DNA of 64,000 nucleotides, from positions 5,915,176-5,979,175 of the forward strand of contig OZ023187.1 in the NCBI GenBank assembly GCA_963995505.1. The letters are read 5' to 3'. This document shows, one piece after another, positions 1 through 10,140 of the stretch. Source of the DNA: Hypericum androsaemum (Eukaryota > Streptophyta > Magnoliopsida > Malpighiales > Hypericaceae). Numbering within the stretch: position 1 is the first letter of the stretch; each line of letters begins with the position of its first letter. The notes beneath the pieces are model-generated. The model saw nothing but the letters and a program-made list of their open reading frames with translations, had not been told where the DNA came from and ran no database searches. The translations under genes were made by a program, and so were the position numbers.

Positions 1-146
1 TATATTAATCGGACTTTTGCTTTTAATCAATATTTTTGATTGAGTGATCCAAAAAATAGAAACTATAGAAACTATTATATCATATAGTCAAAAATAGAGT
101 CGACGAATGAGTTGGCTTCATTAACAAACAATTCACAGACGACAAA

Positions 147-362
147 ATGAAAAAAAAAAAGCATTAATCTCCATTCTTTATCTTACATCTCTAGTATTGT
201 TGCCCTCGTTTATCTCTTTTTTGGTTCATAAAAGTGTGGAATTTGGGGTTATTAATTTGGGAAATACTAGTCAATCTGAAATTGTTTTCAATACTCTTCA
301 AGAAAAGAGTATGATAGAAAAATTCATAGAATTAGAGGAACTCTTCTTGTTGGACGAAATGA
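147..362 (+). pseudogene. cemA: Plastid-derived cemA 5' fragment (NUPT)
   Basis: The translation from about 161 resembles the N-terminus of the chloroplast envelope protein CemA: a run like NTSQSEI, then [20 protein letters not shown]. CemA is an inner-envelope protein linked to proton/inorganic-carbon handling. The presumed ATG at 147 is followed by an A-run of 11 that puts it out of frame with the rest, so the copy is broken at its first codons. Only about 70 codons remain. The similarity stops at about 361, where ycf2-like sequence begins; these genes are not neighbours in plastid genomes. I read it as a nuclear plastid-DNA insertion, non-functional. Confidence 0.75.
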
Positions 363-557
363 TCTTATTGATCTCATAAGTATCATACCAAATCCCATCA
401 ACCGAATCACTTTTTCGAGAAATACGAGACATCTCAGTCATACAAGTAAAGAGATTTATTCATTGATAAGAAAAATAAAAAACGTGAACGGTCCTTGGAT
501 TTATGGTAAAATAGAATCCGTGGTCGCGAACACGGATTCGGTTGATGATAAAGAGGA
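361..557 (+). pseudogene. ycf2: Plastid-derived ycf2 internal fragment (NUPT)
   Basis: The frame starting at 361 encodes [20 protein letters not shown] and goes on through a stretch like [12 protein letters not shown] and NVNG, matching the mid-portion of plastid Ycf2 near its AAA-like region. About 65 codons are recognisable and the similarity fades after roughly 557. The open frame continues to 678, but I could not assign that tail. A fragment this short of a protein of more than 2000 residues cannot function. It abuts the cemA fragment directly, so the insertion was rearranged before or during integration. Confidence 0.8.
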
Positions 558-827
558 AACCTTCAATAGTCAATATTTTTTTGATCATCTATCCATGCAA
601 GCACTAGAAAGCGAAGAATCCTTTTTATTTGTTTTGCAACGAAGTGGTGTGCTGTCCTCTACCTCACTAACTTATTAGCTGTACCAATCCCTTTGATTAT
701 GGCGACAAATAGTGTAATGTCATAAAAGTGGAGCAAAAATCTGGAACATCATAGGCACAAAAACTTTTAGTTTGTGTCTGAGGTGGAATAAAAAACGGAA
801 GTTACATCATTCTGTCTGACTGCATTT

Positions 828-1112
828 TTAGTACGGTGACGGAAAATGAGCAGTTTTGACGCGATTTATAACTTTTAGTTTGTTATTGCATGTATAATCA
901 ATCTCCTTGTAGATCACACTAATCATGTTTTCTAATACCACTGTCCCACCTATTAGCCCTATATGCAGACCGAACTCCGGTACCTGGTTTACGCCGTCAT
1001 AATCTGCATACATGAAAGTAGCTCTGATCAAGTATTTCGTGTCATTGTAAACTACGACAATGCAACCGTTTCTCTCTCGGAAGCTTCGGACAACCTGCAG
1101 TTTTCGTGTCAT
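828..1112 (-). pseudogene. Malectin-like receptor kinase ectodomain fragment
   Basis: The 94-residue frame carries the hallmark core of plant malectin-like domains (PF12819, LRR-RLK and CrRLK-type receptors): LQVVRSF, NDTKYLIRATFMYADYDGVN and PEFGLHIG. The homology ends soon after VLENMISVIYKEI, and no signal peptide, LRR, transmembrane segment or kinase domain is nearby on this strand. Intact receptors of this type are about 850-900 residues, so this is a single-exon relic. It could be an exon of a gene with very long introns, but nothing else in the flanks supports that. Confidence 0.65.
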
Positions 1113-1288
1113 TAACTCTCATGATCATTGGTTTCAAAAAAAAAAACCTCTCATGATCATCTGATCGAAGAGTACCAGTTTATTTTCAGCATGATTGAGA
1201 CCATCCCTACCCTCTCGTTGTTGAGCTGAAACCAAACTGTTGATAGCTATGGCAACATTGAGCAAACCGAGAACAAAAAAATGCTACA

Positions 1289-1360
1289 CGCCGTTGCCAG
1301 GGATCGAACCCGGGTCACCCGCCTAACAGGCGGGAATACTTACCACTATACTACGACGAC
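1289..1360 (-). tRNA. tRNA with Asp-type body and GTT (Asn) anticodon
   Basis: The 72-nt sequence folds as a cloverleaf. The acceptor stem starts GTCGTCG with a G discriminator, the D-arm is GTATAGTGGTAAGTAT, the anticodon stem CCCGC/GCGGG encloses loop CTGTTAG, and the T-arm contains GGTTCGATCC. From memory, plant nuclear tRNA-Asp(GTC) has nearly the same body with loop CTGTCAC. Here position 36 is T, giving anticodon GTT (Asn). The acceptor stem has one mismatch (C6-A67) and one wobble pair (T2-G71). Both internal Pol III boxes are intact. It may be a functional anticodon-shifted gene or a young pseudogene. Confidence 0.8.
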
Positions 1361-1615
1361 TTGTGATTATATAATAAGGTTCAATATTTATATGTACTAA
1401 TAAATAAAATAAATTTACGTTCCTTTGAACTGACAAGGGGAAGGCCCAATCCCAACAGCTCTTCATCCTGTATAAAATTTTCAACTCGTTTCCCCTCTTT
1501 GGGTACATCTTGGCCACGACCACGATAAAGGGAAACGGGGAGAGAGAGAGGCAAAAATAAAACTGAGGGAAACGGTTACGGGTGGCCTTCCCTTCCCTTT
1601 CATTTTCTGGTGCCT
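1361..1615 (+). repeat. Duplicated copy of the CXIP4 upstream/5'UTR region
   Basis: This stretch aligns along its length with 23263-23515, the region just upstream of and including the CXIP4 5' leader. Shared blocks include AATAAATAAAATAAATTTA, CAACAGCTCTTC, GGCCACGACCACGATAAAGG and GGTGGCCTTCCCTTC. The alignment begins in the tRNA next door and stops at about 1615, where XPB pseudogene-side sequence starts. It is a promoter/5'UTR segment without its gene. Confidence 0.8.
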
Positions 1616-1739
1616 TAAAGGGACCATAGAAGCATGCGTTGTTCTTTCTCCAACAACTTATCTAGCAAAAGACCACTCTATTGGCATGTATTGGGACTTC
1701 CAATCAAAGCAAAACCCCACATGCCAATTATAATGTCTG

Positions 1740-4700
1740 AACTTCTTAGAATGATCTGCAACTACATGGCTATGAAGCCTAGATAAGTTATTGCTATATG
1801 TCTTACCTTTGCCCTAAGAATTCGACCCAACCTTTGGGCCTCCCGTCGCCTTGAACCAGCATGAGATAATATCTGAATTATGACATTCGCCTCAGGTATA
1901 TCTATTGAATTATCACCGACCTACAAAGGTACAGAACCAACTGCTCTTTAAGCTTTTCATTACTCCACAAATCTTTCGCTATAGAGTGTAATGAGAGAGC
2001 AAGAAAGGGGACATCAGAGGATTTGTGACTCTCATAACGAAACAGAAGTGCACATAATAAGATGAACGTATGAGGCTAGGAATGCCACAGTAGTCTTCAG
2101 TACCTTCGACAAGAAAATCGTGTTCACTTCTCTACTCGTCTTAAAAGACTGGAGAATTTTGGTCCTTTCAGCATGGCTGCAAATTGCACAAACTATTAAG
2201 TCAGCTTTGATCAATTCTCACAATTAAATTAAGCTTTGCAGACAGCTCCTTGCTCATACAACCTAATAGCACCATAGATCATAGGTTTGCGCAAGTTTCA
2301 TTGCATACTCGGAACAAAAAATTATCTTGTCGCCATGTTGCTGCTCATGGAATCGGATCAGAAATTCACAAGCTCAGAACTTGTTGGGATTCATCACGTG
2401 AAGTGCCTGAGAAATTGGAGAGGAGCTAAACGATAATTGAACATGTGGCCAAGTGGCAACATAAAGCATCTACTAACAGCCAATTCAAGCGAACCAGCTT
2501 CTTCTTTGAGTTCTCTTTCTTCAGGTACTCGGCAAAAACTCCTTTGTCATTGGACACCATACTTCAGCACATTGAAAATTAGCAATAAATCCCTCCCTTA
2601 ACTAGATCCAACCAATTTGCTTCGTACAACTTGGGACCAATGAGGAAGTTCAAATCTGTGATCCTCTCATCCTCTCGCACAAGAGTTGCTGTTATCGTTT
2701 TAGCAGGTCAGACTACCTTTCTCAGAGAAGAACAAGAGTATTCATAAAATTGAACGATTAAGAGATACCAGTGAGTCCGAGTTTGCAATGGGATTTAGTG
2801 ATGCTGATAACTTTACGAAACATGTGCGCAGGAACCGATGGACCTAAAAAGAAGAAATCAATTATCTTTCACTCCTTGAGTAATATTAATCATGATAAAG
2901 TAATGACAACATTAAGCATGAATAGCCAAAGATCACCTCCCAAGATAACCTCATCCATTAGAAGTAGTCCCCATTCTCTGTTTCTTATTTCTTCAATTAT
3001 CTTCTCCGACTCTTCAGATTGCTTACCACCAAAAGCAACCATGTTGTATGTTGTCATAACAACACCGGCATTTCCACGGAATCTTTCTTTGCTGTCAGAT
3101 GTGAAACAAACAATTTGTTCCTCTGGGATGTCAGACCACAGCTTGAACTGAGAGTGCCAGCATTTGTTGCCAAACAAAGGCAACTCTTTTTTATTCGGGA
3201 AGCTGCAGAAACGCCAACCGACGATTTTCCAGCACCACAAGGCAGAATTATGATTCCAGATTGCTCTACCTGAAAATTCAAGCATCCACAAATTTAAACA
3301 TGATCTCAAAGATATTTCCATGGGAACTGATAAACATGTGCAATGATATAGCTGAACCTGGATAGGAAACTTAAGAAACTAAAACATATTAATTGTACGA
3401 GACAAGAAGACCCTTTTTTCAGTAAATTAGAAAAGCCCAACTAAAATTATGTTTTCCTCCACAAAATTGAAAACCCTGTGGTTAGCCCTGTGAATGTCCT
3501 ACACACAATGGCATGCACTGACCATCTTCAGTCTCCTAAAATTTCAGAGGCATTCCTCAGGATGTTCATCAAGCTCATATTGTTAAATGTCAAAGTTTAG
3601 ATGTAAAAATTTGAATTTATTTTAAATCATAAAGCTAATAAATAGTTTATTGCAATCACAGGTTCCTGGGAACTCTGAAATTAGTAATCTTATTGAGCCT
3701 AAAGTACTATATACCATTTCCAAACATTTTGCTGAGGCTCATCTCCTGATACGGTCGTGGTTGAGCATGGGGCTTCAATTCCATATGAAGGTCAGGGTTA
3801 ACCTGCAAAACATAGATATAAGAGCCTCGAAACCCATGTCCAGAGATCTCTTGAAAGCGGTAATAATTCCTAGGGAAATGAGTATAGATGAACACCAAAT
3901 AGTCCATTTGGTGTTCATAAAGTAATTAAAGTCGTCTATAACCAAAGAACTCCTTCATAACCAATATAACAGCTGATACAATTTGAAGCATGCAATAAAG
4001 GGAACACTACATCTAACTCCAAACGGACCATAGCTTCAGTAACAGATAGCACCCAACTTTTTTTTCTCACAGAAAATAGGTATCATCTACAATTCTGAAC
4101 CTACGAAGAAAACGGTACCTCAGCATTAATCCTTGCTTTAGCTATAACTTCATCCCGAAGTAGAGTCTTCAAAACCTACAAATAAAGATTCCAACGATGA
4201 AAGAAAAACAAAGAATCAGAATTGGGCGAAAGAAAAGGGAAATCAAATCCTCAAGATAAAACGACCAACAAACTTACCTCCGGGAAAGGTGATTCAATAA
4301 AATACTTGTTCTTCTTAAGCACAAGCTTGACCTTCCCGTAATTAGCCGTGGAAGCAAAGATAAAATCCACCATTTCTTTGGGAAGCTTGGTCTTGGACAG
4401 CTTGTCCAGCACCGCCACAATGGTCTCAGTCTCCAAACCCACAGATACAGCCGCGTACAACGAATGTGGCGTCAAATTGTACTCGTGCATTGACTCCGGC
4501 CTAACCAAAACAACAAAATCACACCACAATAACCGCTCACAAGTCACAACCACCTCCTGGAATCCAACACGCCACAGAAACATCATCAAACAAAATGAAA
4601 CAAAGCCCTAAACTACCTGCAAACGGGTTCCGCAATGGCGATGAGGAAATCGTAGGCCTGCTTGTAAAGAGGGGAGAAAGTCTCCAGGAAAATCCGGCCA

Positions 4701-4800
4701 TCCGCGCAAGCCCATAGCGGCCGGTTCTCGTGGTCCGGTTTCAGCTCTAATTTGGTGAAGTCCCTCTTCTTCGCTTCCGTCTCCCCTTAAATTAACCACA
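1740..4800 (-). pseudogene. XPB: XPB/ERCC3 DNA helicase pseudogene, copy A
   Basis: On the minus strand, exons of the TFIIH helicase XPB appear in order. They are [19 protein letters not shown] (about 4760-4616), a PESMHEYNLTPHSLYAAVSV exon (4500-4277), LLRDEVI.KARI (about 4170), [20 protein letters not shown] (about 3805-3715), [12 protein letters not shown] with Walker A (about 3260), [15 protein letters not shown] ending LLMDEV (about 3150-2900), VPAHMFRKVISITKSHCKLG (about 2830), [20 protein letters not shown] (about 2680), ERTKILQSFKTSREVNTIF (about 2180) and [13 protein letters not shown] (about 1915-1800). Exon 1 and the SFEIDP and [12 protein letters not shown] exons are missing. A frameshift after CLATNA splits the helicase core. 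The C-terminal exons are absent. It lies directly downstream of NHL gene 1. It is non-functional; a working XPB must lie elsewhere. Confidence 0.9.
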
Positions 4801-5371
4801 ATCGGAACCCCACACTAATCACTATCAACCGTTCTTTCCCCTAATCCTTTTTCTCGTTGTTCCGATTGGAAAAATTTAGCGAGTTAGGGAATGGTAGAGT
4901 TTTAATTAATTTTTTGAATTTTTTTCACGTGGTTTGAAATCTCTTATTGTGATTTATTTATTTGGCCTAAGATCTTTTGAATCGATATTCGAGTAACGAA
5001 TTTCTGAATATGATTTTTTTTTGTTACTTGATGCTCTTGTGGATAGCAACAATTTGCACGCTTTATTTTTTCTATCCTTGTTGTTTGCATAAAAAATTAA
5101 ATAATTTTTTTGAAAATTATGTCATGAAAAAATTGAATTTTTTTGTTTCACGGTCGATATGGTCAACTCGCCATCTATACGAGAAGAATTGATAAAATAT
5201 TTACAAATATCAACCCAATTAACTCCTCATAATTCAAAAAGTTTCTAGAAAATGCTAATTTTAATATATATATTTCATATGAACCATTTTCCCTGAATTC
5301 CATGGAGAAAAATCCCATAAATAAATAACATCGTTCTTGTAATATCCTTATTTGTTAAGAAATAATTAACC

Positions 5372-6010
5372 TCAGCCGAAGATCTTGCACTCCCGCGGGC
5401 CGCCGGTGTAGTTGCCGGACCCCTCGGAGACGGAGACCGGAACCTCCTTGCACAGCACCCGGACCTCCCTCCGATAGGCCCTCAACAGCCACCACGCCTT
5501 GTACTCCACGACGGCAGAAAGCCTCACATCGATCGCCACCAACCCCCGCACCATGTCAGCTGCCAGCAGGATGGCCGCGAACTTGTCCACGTCGGCGCCT
5601 TCCGCAGAGAACCGCACCTCCAAGACGGAGACATCTCTCGTCCCTTGCGAAAACGGGGGACCGAAAGTCCGAGCGAGCACCTCTCCGTTATAGAAAACAG
5701 CGGTATCAACCTCGCCGTACCCGACCTTCAGATGCCTGTTCGGGTTGAAGACCCAGAACCGGCCATCCCACTCGCCAGAGACCTTCGATCCGGAGAGGTG
5801 GAAGCCGGTTGCGGTGAGAGTGGTAACGGCGACAACGGGGGAATGGGGCCGGACGGTGAACCACAGGACGAGCAGCGTGACGGCGATGGAGACGGTGAGG
5901 ATGGCGGCGGCGGCTATCATGGCAACGATGAGGCGGCAGACCAGCAGGGGAACCCCGTAAGGGTAGGCGGTTGACGAGAGGGTGTTTTGGTTGGCGTACC
6001 TGTCGGCCAT
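5372..6010 (-). CDS. NDR1/HIN1-like (LEA-2) membrane protein, copy 1
   Basis: 212 residues. A short N-terminal cytosolic tail is followed by one strong hydrophobic helix (about 25-52) and an extracytoplasmic LEA-2 domain (about 60-185). The NPNR motif of this family is at 89-92 (FNPNRHLKVGYG). The family includes NDR1 and HIN1/NHL proteins, single-pass plasma-membrane proteins tied to pathogen responses and wall-membrane contact; the role here is inferred from the family only. The start MADRYANQN matches the position of MAEIDTGS in copy 2 (54069-54695). The gene is single-exon and GC-rich inside AT-rich flanks. It lies just upstream of XPB copy A, and the same pair recurs at 49-54.7 kb. Confidence 0.85.
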   Translation of the reverse strand: MADRYANQNTLSSTAYPYGVPLLVCRLIVAMIAAAAILTVSIAVTLLVLWFTVRPHSPVVAVTTLTATGFHLSGSKVSGEWDGRFWVFNPNRHLKVGYGEVDTAVFYNGEVLARTFGPPFSQGTRDVSVLEVRFSAEGADVDKFAAILLAADMVRGLVAIDVRLSAVVEYKAWWLLRAYRREVRVLCKEVPVSVSEGSGNYTGGPRECKIFG

Positions 6011-6129
6011 GGTTGAGGGGAAGATGAGGAAAAGCTCAGGTCTTGAGGGGTTTTAGTTTTAACTTTATTGCCTCCAAAATGCATACGACGAGCATACGCG
6101 TCTCCAATGATCCTCCCTAACCGCACATG

Positions 6130-7690
6130 ATTGAGTTAATGAGAAGCTTCGTGGTTATTACTAATTGTATTTTCCAAAAATAGAATACTTTGTTTAGAAA
6201 ATAATATTTTCACCTATGCTATAGTAATGTCTTGATTTTATTTTTATTATTACTAATTGTAGTCATTTAATTAATTACTTGGTCACAAATCCTCTTTGAA
6301 CTTTGTGGGTTAGTGGGTGCATACCAAGTTACATGAGAAAAAGACATAAAATTTCTCCTAAATCTAGCAAGTTTTGAGGAAAATTTTATGATTATGAATT
6401 AGTATACTAATAGTTACGATTTTAGCGGGTGGTACTTTTAGAGTAGGTTTTAAAGGTTTCATTCTTTTCTCACTTATATTTTATTCAAAGATCAATAATT
6501 GATGATCAATATTTCGAATATTGATCTTTCGTACAATCATAAAATTACTTGTGTTTCGCCAACACGAAAAATAAACTGAATATGTATCTAATTTTTATTC
6601 ATGCTCATAATTATTTATGCTCTACTTGGTGATCGGTCAAGGGTGGGATTGTCGTCGCCCATGTTTCGGGTTGCGGGTTTTCTTTTCAAGGAAGACAATT
6701 TCAAGTTAAATTTTTGCTGTGTTGTTTCTTTCTTCCGTTATTTGTATTATGTTGGCAGCAGAATGATAGCATGCTTATTACTGTTGCAGATGGTGGATCT
6801 CTCTTTCCTGATATACTTATCAAAAGGACACGGCCATAATTGGAGGAAGAAAAGGATCCAACCCCCTGAGACAGCTTCAACTGTTTCCAACATCATTATG
6901 TTAGACTAGAATTTCCAGAATTTTGTCACTACCCTAATGGAACACCTATTAGTTATGGTTCAGGTTGCGAGTTTTGGAGCGAGAGATGAAGAAGGAAAGG
7001 TTGAAGGGATGAAGTTCTATTTTCTGATTCAACAGGATAAGGAAATTGTTACTTTAAAAATTATGGTAATCAATGAGAATTAGTGGTTATATGTTTTGAA
7101 AAATAGAAATTAGTGGTTACATCATTATCAAAAAACTCAAGAACACCCAAAAATATGTTATCTCAGATAAAATTTCAAGAGCATTTTAGGATTATTAAAG
7201 GGATATAAGTGGGGGTAGGGGTTGGTAAGGGTTGGCTATTCCAGCAGGTGGGCATTTTGTAATTTGATCTATTTGGTTCTATTCAGGATGATTAGATACT
7301 TTCCGATGAGATTGAATCGGTTCTAAGGTTGTATAATAAGTCTCCAATCGATCCTTGCTCTTGGATTTCCTTTTGGTTGAAATTTTCCGTCTTTTGTGTT
7401 GGTCCTAGCTTATTGCACTAGGGTTTTGTGCAGATTTTTGTGTTGTTGTGGTTAGATTTATTGGCTGATAGCGGTGGTTTTTCGCTTGGCCTAAATTCTG
7501 TCCTATGCTGGCTTTGCTATTTTTATGCTCCGGGTTATTCTAAAAGGAGTTTATTAGTATAATCTGGAGATGGTTGGTTAGATTTTGTGGTTATTACGTC
7601 CCGTGGATTATGTGTTTATATGGTTTTGATTAACGTCTTCTAGTGCTTACTTAACTATATGTTTTGATTAGAAAGTCCCTAATATATTTA
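6130..7690. repeat. Tandem duplication unit 1 (non-coding, upstream of NHL copy 1)
   Basis: This block matches 8640-10140 at an offset of about 2.47 kb. Examples are the shared start ATGCTCATAATTATTTATGC at 6601 and 9073, and GATTGAATCGGTTCTA near 7311 and 9763. Parts of it (7290-7380) also resemble the CXIP4 5' leader intron around 23670-23765. Open frames here, such as 6601-6909, are short and unlike known proteins; I treat the block as non-coding. Confidence 0.8.
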
Positions 7691-7729
7691 TTTTAGTTTA
7701 TAATAGGCAATAACTTAATACCATCAACC

Positions 7730-8143
7730 TTAGTTGAAGATCGTGCACTCCCGAGGGCCGCCGATGAAGTTACCGGACCCCCCGAAGACAGAGACCGAAA
7801 CCTCCTCGCAGAGCACCCGGACCTCCCTCTGACGGTCCCTAAACAGCCACCACACATTGTACTCCATATACGCATACACCCTGACATCAATCCCCACAGA
7901 ACCCCGCACTAGGTCAGCGGCTAGCGTGATGGCCGCGTACTTGTCCACGTCGACGCCGACCGCAGAGAGTCGTAACTCCAAGACGGAGACATCCCTCGTC
8001 CCCTGTGAAAATGGGGGGGGGGGGGGCAAAAGTCCGAGCGAGCACCTCCCTATTATAGAACACGGAGGTATCAACCTTGCCGTACGCGACCTTCAGCTGT
8101 CTGTTTGGGTTGAAGACCCAGAACTGGGCATCCCACATGATTA
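7730..8143 (-). pseudogene. NHL (LEA-2) pseudogene, copy 3, N-terminally truncated
   Basis: The minus strand encodes the C-terminal two thirds of the NHL protein: FWVFNPNRQLKVAYGKVDTS, then SQGTRDVSVLELRLSAVGVD and a GNFIGGPRECTIFN end close to copies 1 and 2. The transmembrane segment and N-terminus are gone, replaced at 8144 by AT-rich repeats. A G-tract at 8013-8026 is 14 G long where copy 1 has 5, and it shifts the frame within the domain. It is the tandem partner of the gene at 5372-6010 and is non-functional. Confidence 0.85.
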
Positions 8144-8149
8144 ACCAAC

Positions 8150-8690
8150 AATTATATGAGCAATGTAGCAATACATATTTTTGTATAAGTATTTCTCTAG
8201 CTAATCTTAGATTTTAGTTCTTTTAATTATAGTTTTTATATAGAGTACTTTGTTATGTTAGTGTACAATGCACTATATGAGCAAGATATCAATACATTTT
8301 TTTATATAACCTCCCTAGCTAATCTTCGAGATTAGTTCTTTTTTAATAACTAAAATACAAAGAACACATTCCTTTTAATTAATTGTTTAACTGCATTTTC
8401 TAAAAATAGAGTACTTAATCTTTGATTTTAGTTCTTTTTATAAGAACTAAAATCCAAGGAACATATTTCTTCTATTTAATTTTTTAATTGCATTTTCTAA
8501 AAAGAGACTACTTTGTTATTAATGTACAATGCATTATATGAGAAGGTAGCAATACATATTTTTGTATTAACTATTTCTCTCACTGATCTTTGATTTTAGT
8601 TCTTTTTATAAGAACTAAAATACAAGGAACATATTCTTTCTATTTAATTATTTAATTATATTTTCCAAAAATAGAATACTTTGTTTAGAA
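8150..8690. repeat. AT-rich short tandem array with internal hairpins
   Basis: Three to four degenerate units of roughly 130-150 bp recur, each with a block like AGCAATACATATTTTTGTAT followed by GATTTTAGTTCTT. Two units (8432-8462 and 8591-8621) hold a perfect inverted repeat of GATTTTAGTTCTT and its complement around a 5-bp centre. The array sits where the N-terminus of NHL copy 3 should be. I see no coding content. Confidence 0.7.
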
Positions 8691-10140
8691 ATATTTTCAC
8701 CTATGCTATAATAATGTCTTGTTTTATTTTCATTATTACTAATTATAGTCATTTAATTAATTACTTGGTCACAAATCCTCTTGGAACTTTGTGGATTAGT
8801 GAGTGCATACCAAGTTACATGAGAGAAAGACATAAAATTTCTCCTAAATCTAGTGAGTTTTGAGGAAAATTTTATGATTATGAATTAGTATACTATTAGT
8901 TACGATTTTAGCATGTGATACTTTTATAGTAGGTTTTAAAGGGTTCATTTTTTTCTCACTTATATTTTATTCAAAGATCAATATTTCAAATATTGATCTT
9001 TCGTACAATCATAAAATTACTCGTGTTTCGCTAACACGAAAAATAAAATAAATCTGTATCTAATTTTTATTCATGCTCATAATTATTTATGCTCCACTTG
9101 GTGATCGGTCAAGGGTGGGATTGCTGTCGCCCATGGTTCGGGTTGCGGGTTTTCTTTTGAAGGAAGATAATTTCAAGTTAAATTTTTGCTGTGTTGTTTC
9201 TTTCTTCTGTTATTTGTATTTTGTTGGCAGCAGAATGATAGCATGCTTATTACTGTTGTAGGTGGTGGATCTCTCTTTCCTTAGATACTTATCAAAAGGA
9301 CACGGCCATAATTGGAGGAAGAAAAGGATCCAACCGCCTAGGACAGCTTCAACTATTTCCAACATCATTATGTTAGACTAGAATTTACGGAATCATGTCG
9401 TGACCCTAATGGAACACCTATCAATCATGGTTTGGTTGCGAGTTTTGGAGTGGGAGATGAAGGAGGAAAGGTTGAAGGGAGGAAGTTCTATTTTCTAATT
9501 CAACAGGATAAGGAAACTGTTACTTTAAAAATTATGGTCATCAATGAGAATTAGTGGTTATATGTTTTGAAATTATGGTCATCAACCAAAAGGAAAATTC
9601 AAGAACACCAAAAAATATGTTATCTCGGATAAAATTTTAAGAATATTTTAAGATTATTAAAGGGATATAAGAGGGGGTAGGGGTTGGCGATTCCAGGCAG
9701 GTGGGTGTTTTGTAATTTGATCTATTTGGTTTAATTCAGGATGATTAGATACTTCCTGATGAGATTGAATCGGTTCTAGGGTTGTATAATAGGTCTTCAA
9801 TTGATCCTTGCTCTTGGATTTCCTTTTGGTTGAAATTTTCCCCCTTTTATGTTGGTCCTAGCTTATTGAACTAAGGCTTTGTGCATATTTTTGTGTTGTT
9901 ATGGTTGGATTTATTGGCTGATAGCGGTGGTATTCACTTATTTTCTCAGGGTGTTTCTGGCCTAGATTATTTCCTATGCTGGCTTTGCTATTTTTATGCT
10001 CTGGGTTGTTCTAAAAGTAGTTTATTAGTATCATCTAGACATGGTTGGTTAGATTTTGCTGTAATCACGTCCCATGGATTGTGTGTTTATATGGTTTTGA
10101 TTAACATCTTCTAATGCTTACTTTACCATATGGTCGTCTC
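8640..10140. repeat. Tandem duplication unit 2 (non-coding)
   Basis: This is the second copy of the 6130-7690 block. Its distal part, 10290-10380, also matches the CXIP4 5' intron (GATTTTTTGCACGATACTGT is shared with about 23799-23818). The frame at 9881-10114 lies in the intron-like portion and has no recognisable product. Confidence 0.75.

Noticed and set aside
558..720. Continuation of the ycf2 frame to 678
   Set aside because: I could not match this tail to Ycf2 or another plastid protein, so it was left out of the plastid call.
2771..3273. Plus-strand frames of 84-126 codons
   Set aside because: They are antisense to the XPB pseudogene exons.
6601..6909. Possible small gene shared by 6601-6909 and 9073-9261
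   Set aside because: The frames diverge in length and sequence between copies and resemble the CXIP4 leader intron, so they are non-coding duplicates.
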